NCBI GenBank assembly: GCA_024036415.1
Contig: JAMWET010000821.1
Location: forward strand, 404,806-468,805
Source: Prochilodus magdalenae
Taxonomy: Eukaryota; Chordata; Actinopteri; Characiformes; Prochilodontidae
Length of the DNA stretch: 64,000 nucleotides
Direction of reading: 5' to 3'
Notes under the pieces: model-generated
Told to the model about the DNA's origin: nothing
Databases searched by the model: none
The model's input: only the letters and a program-made list of their open reading frames with translations
Translations under genes and position numbers: made by a program
Shown: positions 19,222 to 29,217 of the stretch, piece after piece
Layout: every line of letters starts with the position of its first letter
Numbering within the stretch: position 1 is the stretch's first letter

Positions 19222-20810
19222 TATATAGTTGTCTGGTAGAGTCTACAGCTGTAACGGGGCAGCCACCGTCAAAGCTTCTGTAGCTTTATTATTGACATGT
19301 GAACATGCATGCATTCCGAGTGGTCTGATGTGAAAGGCTTCATTGTTAAGAAACTTGCTAGTTCGGAATTCTGTATTATGGTGGGCACAGGAATCTTCTG
19401 GTTTTTGAACATTTTTAAACTCAATTCTTGACTAAAATACATGACATTTGAGATTGTTTTGAGGTGGGAAATTCACAACGCTATGACAACGTCTAGACTG
19501 GCCTTAAATCATTACCAGTAATCTAAACACTTTGGAAAAATTCTACTAATTTTTTCCAATACAAAAAAATGAAATTATAATTTTGTAAATTAAACAATTT
19601 TTTTTTGTTTCAGAATCACAAAATTACCTCCAGCATATGTAAAGATAGATAGATAAGACAGAGACAGACAGACAGTTTCATTTCAATGGCAACAGTGTGC
19701 TAAATGAAAACTGAAAACACACTCAGAAGGTTCACTGGTCAAACTAGATTCACATAAAATGGCTATATTCATGCTGTAGATATTGTGACCCATCACCACC
19801 ACTGCAGGGAAATCTGAGTTGGTAAGTTTCTTTACAATGACCAGTAGGAATGACTTGGTTTACATTTCAATAATTTAATGAAGTAGTTAAAAAAACCTGC
19901 ATGGAATTACCCATTAATGAATCGTCTTCTAAATCCGAAATACCCTAGTCAGGACTGGTCAGTCCATAAAGTCATAAGGTCACCAGTCTAAATGTGTGGC
20001 TTCTGAGTGAGGCAGGTAAAAGTGAATCAATATCACCTGCTGACAGGAAAGACAGCTCTGCCATTTACAGAGCGAGATGGGGATTTATCTTACAGTCTTT
20101 CGAGCACGGTGACTGCTGTAACCTGTAACCTTTAGCCATGAAGCAACCTGGATCATATCTGTGAGCAAACATATGCGATTCAGCAAATCCTGACACGCCT
20201 TCTGACAACACACCTGCAGGAACTGAACATATAAAGTACATTCTGGATTTTATTAAAAGTGTTTTGAAAGCCTCCTCAAAAGATTTTGTGTTGCAAAAAA
20301 AAAAAAAAAAATTAACACAGACAAATGTCCACAAAGCAGATGCTACTCAAATACAAATCATTGTTTTTAGCACAATTTGGATTCAAACATAGTCAGTAAG
20401 GAGGTCGTGACATCCCAACCGTATAAACATCAGAGAAACTAAAGTCCACCAGTACTTGGTAAATGTTCAAGTATAATCATTTAGAAACAGTTGATTCTGA
20501 TAACACAGCATTTGGCACAGAATACATTAGCTGCTCTGCTCTTACCACATACAGCCTTTAGCCCATGACATCCACGTCTCTTTATCTGGCTCCATGTGTA
20601 ATAACCATTCACTAAGATACCACAGATAAACATGTGACCAGCATTTTTATCCTGGGGTTCATTAACCATCACTCCAGATGTTCCGTTTAGAGCTGTCTGA
20701 ACATGTGCCTGAGTAACCACTGTGTGATGGACCGCTACGGACTACAGGTTGAGCACCACACATTATACCCAGGCCAGGATCATCCTGTGAGTGTTCTCCA
20801 ACAGCCCTAG

Positions 20811-20825
20811 CCACTAGGGGGCACA
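20811..20825 (+). promoter_or_regulatory. CTCF-like motif
   Basis: ccactagggggcaca matches the CTCF core consensus closely. It lies about 2.2 kb downstream of the stop of BED gene copy 1. Confidence 0.4.
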
Positions 20826-21559
20826 CACAGGTAAACATGAGAAAATGGCTGTTTTTACTCTCAGTGGGAACTTTGCAGGGGCCACAGATCTAATATAAAA
20901 TCTGTCTTTGTGTTATGGCCAATCATAATCCAGATGCTCCCTGCATCTCTCCTAAATGTCTACTTCATTTTCTCTTTCAATTACTGCTCAGCAGCTGTTC
21001 CAATCTTCATTATTAAAAATCAGTTTATTTAACAGGGAGCCAGTGTTTCTTTGAATACACTTCGAATTTGAACCTCCAGATTTTTAACTTAAAAAAAACT
21101 CAGAGGAAGACTATTAGGGTCCCCAACATTCGTGACCAGGGGTTGATGACGATCTGGGCCTGATTACAACAGTCTATAAAAGAAGCTGATGTAATAATCC
21201 TAGTCTAATATGCTGTGCAGGTCATATGTAGTGACTTAATATAAGCATACACTCAAAGACACTGCATGGTCCTTCAGCTCTAACTGTGTACCGTGAAAAT
21301 ATTTTAAAGGTGCACTACGTCCCTTACGTACTTCCCCCAGGGCAAAGGTTAATATATGTACCCTTTAAAGCAATGCACAACTATACCGTTATTCGATTTT
21401 TCTTTTTCTCCCATTTTATGGCCGACTAACTCGTCCCGCAGCTTTCGAGATATCGACTCCAACCCAGGTTGTCCAGTATTATCCGCTGATGTGGGCTTGC
21501 ATACGGCTTTTTTGATCAGATGCACGGATTAGGAGTTTCCATATAGAATGAATAGGATC

Positions 21560-22010
21560 GAAAAACACGTGCCTATCTAACCCACTTCCGCTCGACCTAG
21601 AGACAGCAAATCGGATACAGTGGCATTCAGTGTTTGATTGACCGGCACTCGTTTGCTTTTCCTTTTTTCCCCGCATGCCTCGTTCCTCCCATAGAGTCCC
21701 AGTCATTTTTGGACCCACCTAAAGCCGGCCGTTTCCTTCGCCCGAGAGCCACCCGACTTCACATGCTCACTAAGTGGAGGGCCCCAAGCACTAACCCACA
21801 GCCATACTGACCCGCATTCCTTTATCTGTCGTTTATTCATCCCTCGCTCCTCCCATAGGGTCCCAGTCATTTTCAACCCAAACCAAGCAGTAATGCTTTG
21901 GTTCGCCTGAGAGCCACAAAACTTCACGTACTCACTAAGGGCAGGCCCCCAGACGCTAAATCACAGTCATATCGACCCGCACTCATTTACTCATCCCTCG
22001 TTCCTCACCG
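21560..22010. repeat. Imperfect tandem repeat, unit about 155-165 bases
   Basis: The block cctcgttcctcccatagagt starts at about 21678, recurs as cctcgctcctcccatagggt at 21842 and begins again at 21996. Between them cgagagccac ... cttcac ... ctcactaag also repeats. A partial earlier unit is visible from about 21605. The sequence is richer in CpG than its surroundings. Confidence 0.7.
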
Positions 22011-22366
22011 AGCATACTGCGCAACCATCCTGCGTTTCCTTCAGGAAATGCACTTTGCTAGTTCTTACTATCCTACTAATTCTTCTGGGTCACAGTAGGT
22101 GCTAGAGTCTATCCCAGGGGTCAACGGGCAGAATAATAACTTAACCTTTTAAGAAATAAAATTAAATATATAAAGCCTGGAGTCGAGGGGTACGGGGTCG
22201 ATGAAACTTAAAAACATAAATCGAATGTAGTTCAATTATGCTCTCTAACTAAAGGGACGGAAGGTGTATTCGTGAGGACGCCACCCCAGTAGAGCGACTA
22301 GACTAATGCAGCTAACGAGTAATGAAAACTTATAGTACCATGTTTACACTAGCCAAACAGCACAAA

Positions 22367-22845
22367 GTTGTCAAAGCTGCACTATGTAAGTTTAGAGGAT
22401 CAGGTGGACATGTTTAGCCTTATACAACAGGCGGAAGAACATTTTCTAATGTTGGTTGGGCTCTGGACTCCTTTCCTAAGCAATCTGTTGAGGGCAAGCA
22501 CAATGGAAGAGTATCTAAAGACAAGCCAGTCAAAACTTGCCAAAAGATGCGTCTTCCAAAGACGTAAGTGAATTATCCACTGCTGTCATCAAGATTTCAT
22601 CACTGTCACAATAACTTCAACGCCTTTATAATTAAAATGGTGATTTTACATTTGAGATTTAAACACCCAGCCAGACTTTCTGTTTTAAAAACCTGTGTGT
22701 GTGTGTGATGTTAATATTTAAGGACGTGAATTCTGGCTTTACGTGGTGACTCACAGCAGCGCACAGACGATATATTCCTCTCCTGACTCGGTAACACTAC
22801 TTTCAATTTAAACAGAGCTGAATTCTACACACTGCAGCTTTAAGC
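22367..22845. mobile_element. Probable MITE
   Basis: The left end caaagctgcactatgtaa and the right end tacacactgcagctttaag (reverse complement cttaaagctgcagtgtgta) are inverted and imperfect. The enclosed sequence has no convincing protein. The target duplication is not clear. Confidence 0.5.
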
Positions 22846-23066
22846 AATCGGACCGTGTAAATCAGAGCCAGCTTGAAATTAGAGATGGGCATGTTTTTGG
22901 TGTGCAAATATTTTTGTAATACTAAAACTATTTTAATCCAGGAATTAGATAAAAGGGTACTGTCCTGAAGCAGAACAGGGCAGAGGCGTTCTTAATTGAG
23001 TCCGAAGTGCAACAAAAATATATATCACTGTTTTAAACCCCGGAATACGAACAAAAAGTCTGAACA

Positions 23067-23821
23067 TCAACATTTCCCATGTTTCATACGGAGGTGCTTT
23101 AACAGTGCTGAAGTTGTGTACTCTTTAACGCCACGTGAGATCACTGCCTTGCACATGAGACACACCGCCTTACTGCAGTCTCCCTCTTTCAGAGAGAAAT
23201 ACTTCCACACAGGACTCGATTTTGCTATGGTCCTCTTCTGCATTTCACAGTGTCTGCTGGTACAGTGCAGCGTGTTGTGGCATATGATACGGTTTGCGTA
23301 ACTGAACGCTGCTCGAAACTCTACAGGCCTGTGTTGGGGGGCAGGTTCTGCAGAGTGAGCACCTTCAATGACGCATGGCTGCATGGACACTTGCTGTACT
23401 CTAGCCCGGTCACTTTTTTCTGAAATGACAACATCCCAGGTCTGTGGAGACCAGCTCTGCGTGCTCGCATCTGCATTGTCTGTGGCGTCCACCGAATGCC
23501 TGTTCACTGACTCCGTTTTGATCTTCGAGGGAAATTCGTAGTCTAACATCTCTTGGTCGACAGCCTGGGAGTTTAGAAGAGAGGGACACTGGAGGGGCTC
23601 CACAGTGTAGTCTGGCTGTGCTGCATAGGTCTGCCTGGTCTCTGACTCAAAGCTACTATCTGTAGGGTAGGAAGGCTGCTCGGTTTTTATGCTGGAGTTT
23701 TCTTCCTTCAGCCCCCACTGTCCATTTTGGCTCTCCTGGGGCTCCGAGTCTTGCTCCAAGCCCGCGTTGCAGTCTTCTTGTTCATGGGGAATGGAGGGGA
23801 CCACATCTGGGTTGACCACTC
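23067..23821 (-). CDS. Exon 2 of BED gene copy 1 (linker and BED finger)
   Basis: The acceptor is ttcatgttag. The two first bases complete a Gly codon, then VVNPDVVPSIP follows. The stop is at 23067-23069, directly after KHGKC. The BED finger occupies the C-terminus and the linker is acidic and Ser-rich. Confidence 0.83.
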
Positions 23822-24781
23822 CTAACATGAATGACAAAAGTTAGTCTGCACCTTTAAGAAAGCAAATGACCTCTTCATCTTAAAGTCAGGAAATGGTCAA
23901 GTTAGCGTGTACCGATCAGCCATAAGATTAAAACCACCTCCCCGTGTTCCTACACGCCGCTTACCATATACGACCATATACGAGTTCTCCAGCTACAGAC
24001 TGTAGTCCATCTGTGTCTCTGCGTAGCCTCGTTCACCCTGTTATTCAAAGGACAGGACCCCCACAGAAGGCTGATGTGGTGGTGGTGGTGGTGTCAGTAT
24101 GGGCTGCCACTATTCAGCCAACATCATCCTGTGACCACTAATGAAGAACCACAGGATGACCAACACTGCACTGTGCAGCAGCAGATGAGCTATCGTTTCT
24201 GGGTTTACATCTACAAGGTGGACCAGCAAGGTAGGAGTGTCTAATAGAGTGGACAGAGAGTGGACAAACACTCCAGCAGCACTGCTGTGTCTGATCCACT
24301 CACACTAGCACCACCATCAAGTCAGTGCTGAGAACCATCCAGTCCCCAAATATTATCTTCTCAGTGGTGGTCCTATGGGGGTCTTATCCATGAACAACAG
24401 GGCGAAAGGGGGACAAAGATGCTCCTGTAGGGGAAGTAAAGCTGATAAACCGAGTGTAGGAACAGGGTGGTGGTGGTACTGAAGTTATGGCTGATCCATG
24501 TAGACAGCCCAGGTTCGCTAGCTTAGACGCTCGTCAGCTATTTGGATCTTATAGACGAAAAGCGCAGAGAAATAAGTGCTGACGTCACACATCTTACCAG
24601 GGTTTGCTTCTGTAACTCCTGAAACCTTTAACATTTCCTTCAGGTGATGGTTCTCTTCACGTATCCGCGCCGTTTCCTCCTCGTACTCCTTCATCGTCAT
24701 GCTCACCGTGTATATGATCTCGTTTAGCGCCGCCGTCAGCCGCTCCGACAGGAACGAATTTAATCTGTCCAGTTTGGTCAT
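23067..24781 (-). CDS. BED-type zinc-finger protein with coiled-coil leader, copy 1
   Basis: Exon 1 (24781-24598) and exon 2 (23821-23067) join in phase 1 to give about 312 residues. Residues 1-62 form a helical coiled-coil leader (LNSFLSERLTAALNEIIYTV ... EYEEETARIREENHHLKEML) seen at the start of many teleost zinc-finger proteins. The middle is an acidic, Ser/Pro-rich linker with two psi-K-x-E motifs (IKTE twice), expected SUMO sites. The last 50 or so residues are a BED finger: an aromatic pair (WKYF), Cys-x2-Cys (CLMC) and His-x4-His (HLRMKH). BED fingers bind DNA and many derive from hAT transposases. No transposase core follows, so this is a likely host nuclear DNA-binding protein. Its closest relative is the neighbour at 26696-29109. 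Function unknown. Confidence 0.82.
23913..24496. mobile_element. MITE-like element in the intron of BED gene copy 1
   Basis: The left end cgatcagccataagattaaa and the right end gaagttatggctgatc are inverted repeats. Internal blocks are also mirrored (gtccatctgtgtctct; gaccagcaaggtaggagtgt; ctgatccactcacact). It belongs by appearance to a long palindromic MITE family of fish. It is absent from the corresponding intron of copy 2. Confidence 0.7.
24598..24781 (-). CDS. Exon 1 of BED gene copy 1 (leader)
   Basis: The ATG is at 24781-24779. The donor is cctg/gtaaga, ending in phase 1 after 61 codons. It encodes the coiled-coil leader, nearly identical to that of copy 2 (one Glu/Gln difference seen at the HHLKEML / HHLKQML position). 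Confidence 0.85.
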
Positions 24782-26695
24782 TTTCAGCGCTCCTTTAAAG
24801 TGGACCGATAATCCTGAACAGGCCTGTTCACATACAGTGCTCGCTTACTGCTACACTGATACTGTTTATCTCCACAACACCGATCAAGACAAACTGAATG
24901 AACAGGAGGTTACACTGCCACCTGCTGGACAGGAGACACACTCCACCACAGCCACAGAACAGGCGCCCAATCTGTCTGGCTCTGTGTGTCTAATGGAAAA
25001 TGCTTATGATGGGCTGAGACCAAACAACAAAACAATACACAAATAAAGAGGTTCAATTCCGATTTAAACGTGTTTCATAGTATTACACTACAGTCTGCTA
25101 CTAATACATTAAAGGAGAAGTGCGTATTATGACAACCTGTCAAATTCATATTCCACACACTAGGGGGCGACATATCCGATTAGTCATTGTGATCCAAATT
25201 AAATGCAGTGATAGGGTTTCGCTTTACATGTAGATGCACAATTAATCTACGTAGTTCAGCTTGCTTTTCAGACCCCTCTTTTTCCAAGTTTAGAAAACGT
25301 GCTGTGCCTATTCCACCAACGAGGATCGGGTTCTGTTCCAGTTTTATATATTGAACTATTCGGCACATTTCCACCAAAAACAAATACGTTTGGAACCTGA
25401 AAAGTTGATTTCCAGGTGGAACCAAAGAACAGTAGGTGGGCATGTCAGTTATTGAGTAAAAGGAAAGCAACAATGGCGCCTGCTGGAGGAACGATTGGGC
25501 GCATCCTTTTCACCAGTAGTTGATGTGTGTTATCCGTATAATAATTATCCATAATAACAACACAAATGCTCACAGGAAATCTCTATGCTCCGGCGTCTTG
25601 TTTGTACTGTTATAATACTGTTATACTGTACTGTAATATACGCAGTAATACACAGAATTTCCTGCTGGAGTGAACACGTGAATCTTACAAATGTCTGCTC
25701 CAAAAATAATTTCATAAAAAAGAAGAATTTAAGCATCAAAAACAGAATAACCCTGTTTGGTGCTATATAGAACATGTTACTTTAATATAAAAGCACACTT
25801 TCCATCACTGTAAAGAACCCTTCAATCATGCATGTTCGTGGAAGAACCCTTGAGGAACCCTCTTTTTAAGAAATTATCATAAAATGCATTAGCAGTCGTG
25901 TAAGAACTTCCTGTGATGTAGCTCTTAGAGGCATTAAACATCTGGTTTCTAGCACTACCACTGTGAACAATTCTAAATCAGAATTGAAGCATCTCTAGAA
26001 TGGTGTATTTTTCATTTTCACAATAAGCTCCACCCCCAAAGCCTGCCAAAAAAATGCTTTGCACTCTTTCAAGAAATGCTTAAATGGAACAAATATGCTT
26101 TAATATATGTAATTATGTTTTACCCCCAGGACATACAACTCCAAATGACACAATAAGAGTCTTCTCTATGCAATTTCACCACTTCAGGTTTTAGAATCCA
26201 TGTAGTTGTGTGGGATATTCAACTGCATTAAGTGGATTAGCACATTCCTCACTGTTTATTATTTTGGGATCGACTGGAAAGAATGAAATTACATCAAATA
26301 CTGAAAGTTGGACGGAACAGAGAAAGTTAGAAGAGCACTTTCACTCTGGAGTTTTATAAGCATTAAACCAGATGCTTCATTGTGTCCAATACAGCGCCTT
26401 TAAAGAGACGACCCAGCTTTTTTTATTGTTGTGAATGATTTGTGTTCATGTGTCTTTGGCCAGGAGATAATTCAAAATGAAAACTCCTCTTAAACGATAA
26501 GAATTAAATCCACACAGTGCTGCTCTTAATGTTTCCTTGAACCTCACTGATTAGCCAAATTGTGTTTGGTGTCCTAAGTATGTTCTTTCTTCAGGTTTGC
26601 ACTAAAGCCACTAGACCACTGTGGCTAGCAAGTAATCCAAGCTCATGGGCACTGGGTTAACATGGTGTTAAAAACCTAAAAGGAAAACCCAAACG
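24782..26695. other. Spacer between the BED gene copies
   Basis: It contains the upstream region of copy 1, a CTCF-like motif at 25156-25169 (cacactagggggcg), and fragments of old repeats such as gtaaagaacccttcaat near 25811. No gene is seen. Confidence 0.55.
24913..24928 (-). promoter_or_regulatory. CTCF-like motif upstream of BED gene copy 1
   Basis: The + strand reads cactgccacctgctgg. Its complement contains CCAGCAGGTGGCAGTG, a close match to the vertebrate CTCF core consensus. It lies about 132 bases upstream of the leader ATG. Binding is inferred from sequence only. Confidence 0.5.
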
Positions 26696-27474
26696 TCAGC
26701 ATTTGCCATGCTTTCCACGGAGGTGTCTTAACAGCGCTGAAGTTGTGTATTCCTTAATCCCTCGAGAGATCACCGCCTTGCATATAAGACACACCGCCTT
26801 ACTGCAGTCTCCCTCTTTCAGAGAGAAATACTTCCACACAGGGCTTGATTTAGGTATGGTCCTCTGCTTTTCACATTGCTTGCTGGTACAATGCTGCGTG
26901 TTATTGCATGTTATTCGGTCTGAAAAGCTGATCGCAGCTCGAAACTCTACAGGCCTGTTTTGGGAGTCAGATGCTCCAGAGCGGGCTCTCTTAATGAATG
27001 GCTGCCGACTGGTTCCTTGTTGTATCCTGTTCTGGTCACTACTTCCTATATTAACATCCCAGTTCTGTGGAGACCAGCATCGTTCACTACTGTCCGAACT
27101 GTCCGTGCTCTCTGTATCATCATCTGTGCTATCTGAATCAAAGTCAGTGTCCGCTGACTCCACTTTAATCTCTGCAGGGAACTTGTCGTCTAACATCTCT
27201 CGGCCAAGAACCGGGGCGTTCAAGGGAGAGAAGCACCGAAGAGGATCCACAGTGCAGTCTGGCTGTGTTGCAGGTGTGTGCCTTTTCTTGGTATCAGAAT
27301 CAGCACCAGCACCAGCACCAGCATCTGTAGGGTAAGAGGGCTGCTCTGTTTTTATGCTAGAGCTCTCTTCCTTTAGCTGCGGGGCTTCGTTCCGACTGTC
27401 CTGGAGCTTTGATTCCTGCTCCGGGTTTGAGTTGCAGTCTTGTTGTCCACTGGGCAAGGAAATGACCAGCACAT
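26696..27474 (-). CDS. Exon 2 of BED gene copy 2 (linker and BED finger)
   Basis: The acceptor is ccctgctag followed by atgtgctgg. The first two bases complete an Asp codon, then VLVISLPSGQQDCN follows, aligned with PSIPHEQEDCN in copy 1. The stop follows KHGKC as in copy 1. Confidence 0.82.
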
Positions 27475-28365
27475 CTAGCAGGGAGGAAATAAGTTAGCCT
27501 ACATGTTTGAGGAATCGACTGACCTTGTTCATTTAAAGAGGAATCCCACACATTCATTAAATATCTATCTAAATAATGCAGTCCTAGAGGTGTAAGCAAA
27601 GTGATTCAAAATGGTATGACATTAATTTGTTCACTGAAGAGAAGTGTACTGACTCTGACCTCTTTACAGTGGTGGTGATAGCAGTCAGGGTCACCATGCA
27701 GGGTCAACATATACACAGCCATTTCATTTACCGCTCAAACCACCAGTAAACCTTCACACCTTCAACCGTTGGTTTAGGTGAAACATATTTTTGGTTAGTA
27801 TTTTCCCTCTCCCACTGTTTTTACAGGCAATCTGCTGCCTTCTAGCATGTTTATGGCTGGCGTGGTCCTACTGCACATGCCTAGTAGAGTATTCAGCCAA
27901 ATGTACATTTTTAATACATTATGTTTATTATAATATTATTAATTCAGCACTTAACGTGTATTACTCAAAGTGTTATTATTTACCCACTGATGAGGTGATT
28001 TAGGCCATCAAAACCTCTTTCCTGTAGTTTTAAGCATGGTAACATTTAGGTTATAAAAACTTTAGTTTTATGTTGAAAAAAAAGAAGAGAAAGAAAAGCT
28101 AGCTATAATTTGACCTTTTTTCCTATTTGTAACATAATTAATTTAGCATTTTTTCATTTGCAAGAATAAAACACTAAGAACATTCTACCACTTTAAAAAG
28201 GCAGAAACGCTCATTCGTTCATTTATTCACTCATCATCTGAATCTTTCATCTTCCTGGGTGCTGGAGCCCATCTCAGGAAACACCCTCGACAGACCATAC
28301 ACTCACACCTAGGGGCAACTTAATATCTCCAATTTGGGGCAAACAGGAATAGTGACATTTTGGTG

Positions 28366-28404
<39 letters not shown>

Positions 28405-29109
28405 AAATATATAAAAACAGGGAAAACTCAATGTTGCGGTCAGTGTGACCTTAAGACCAGAGCTGACCAAACAAACACCAACAAGCAAACAGAAATGTTA
28501 GGTTGCTGTGCCTTACCTGAGCTTTATCTAATATTTACTTTGGTCACTATTTTGGCCTGACCATGCCCTTTATGCACCTCTCTGCCATTCATAATAAATA
28601 TAATGGCTCAAAACCTAATCACAAAACTCTGATAAGACAATCTGTCAAACAGCGGGCAGTGTCCATCCAACCATTTTCTGTAAGAGCATTTGTGGTGTAG
28701 CTTTCAGAGCATCCTGTAGTGTAGCTTCAGTTCCCCTTCATCACTAGAATGAACAATTATGACTGTAGAATTCTGGAGAAATCGGTGGAGCTCCCCTTTA
28801 GGAGCGGCTAGTCCACTTACTTCTGCACCACTTGTCCCCAGACCAGTAATTTTTTAAGTTTGGACAGAGAGCTGTTCTTAAAAATCAGGTGAGGAGTATT
28901 AACCCTCTCGTAGCATGCGTCTTACCAGGGTTTGCTTCTGTAACTCCTGAAACCTTTAACATTTGCTTCAGGTGATGGTTCTCTTCACGTATCCGCGCCG
29001 TTTCCTCCTCGTACTCCTTCATCGTCATGCTCACCGTGTATATGATCTCGTTTAGCGCCGCCGTCAGCCGCTCTGACAGGAACGAATTTAATCTGTCCAG
29101 TTTGGTCAT
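26696..29109 (-). CDS. BED-type zinc-finger protein with coiled-coil leader, copy 2
   Basis: Exon 1 (29109-28926) and exon 2 (27474-26696) join in phase 1 to give about 320 residues. The architecture is that of copy 1: leader coiled coil, then a linker with the shared stretch SSIKTEQPSYPTD, then a C-terminal BED finger (WKYF ... CLIC ... HLRGKH). The linker differs most: this copy has a small AGAGAGAD repeat coded by a GCACCA-type microsatellite at 27301-27323 and a run rich in Asp/Ser/Thr (DSDSTDDDTESTDSSDSSE). The leader and the BED finger are far better conserved than the linker, which argues that both copies are under protein-level selection. The reading frame is intact. Exact target and function unknown. 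Confidence 0.82.
27301..27323. repeat. GCACCA microsatellite inside coding exon
   Basis: (cagcac)n-type units encode the AGAGAGAD stretch of BED gene copy 2. The tract keeps the reading frame because the unit is six bases. Confidence 0.9.
28215..28335. mobile_element. SINE fragment in intron of BED gene copy 2
   Basis: tcttcctgggtgctggagcc and gggcaacttaatatctccaa match one edge of the SINE type at 17735-18045. It is followed by an (AT)n tract at 28369-28401. Confidence 0.5.
28369..28401. repeat. (AT)n microsatellite
   Basis: About 16 AT dinucleotides in the intron of BED gene copy 2. Confidence 0.95.
28926..29109 (-). CDS. Exon 1 of BED gene copy 2 (leader)
   Basis: The ATG is at 29109-29107. 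I chose it over an upstream in-frame ATG at 29166 because the other three leader exons start at the equivalent Met. The donor is cctg/gtaaga, in phase 1. The length, 184 bases, is identical to copy 1. Confidence 0.84.
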
Positions 29110-29201
29110 TTTGCACTGAACTCTCACAGTCTGTTCTTGTTTGCCTCCACTCGTGTGGTGAACCATCGGAGGAAGACAAGCTGAATGAACACACGGCGCT
29201 G

Positions 29202-29217
29202 CACTGCCACCTTGTGG
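29202..29217 (-). promoter_or_regulatory. CTCF-like motif upstream of BED gene copy 2
   Basis: The + strand reads cactgccaccttgtgg. Its complement contains CCACAAGGTGGCAGTG, an excellent CTCF core match, about 93 bases upstream of the ATG. It shares a flanking stretch with the copy 1 site (aagctgaatgaaca / aaactgaatgaaca), so the two are probably duplicated together. Confidence 0.5.

Larger units (their letters stand above)
19224..23066. other. Non-coding repeat-rich stretch
   Basis: It holds a GATA/GACA tract near 19645-19675, an A-rich run near 20296-20312, a tandem repeat at 21560-22010, a SINE fragment at about 22065-22130 and a probable MITE at 22367-22845. No gene is supported. Confidence 0.55.

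Noticed and set aside
22368..22571. A 67-codon + strand frame starting MSKLHYVSLEDQVDMF
   Set aside because: It starts inside the inverted end of a probable MITE and is explained by that repeat.
26703..27335. A 210-codon frame on the + strand
   Set aside because: It is antisense to exon 2 of BED gene copy 2. The same shadow, shorter, occurs opposite copy 1, so it follows the real gene.
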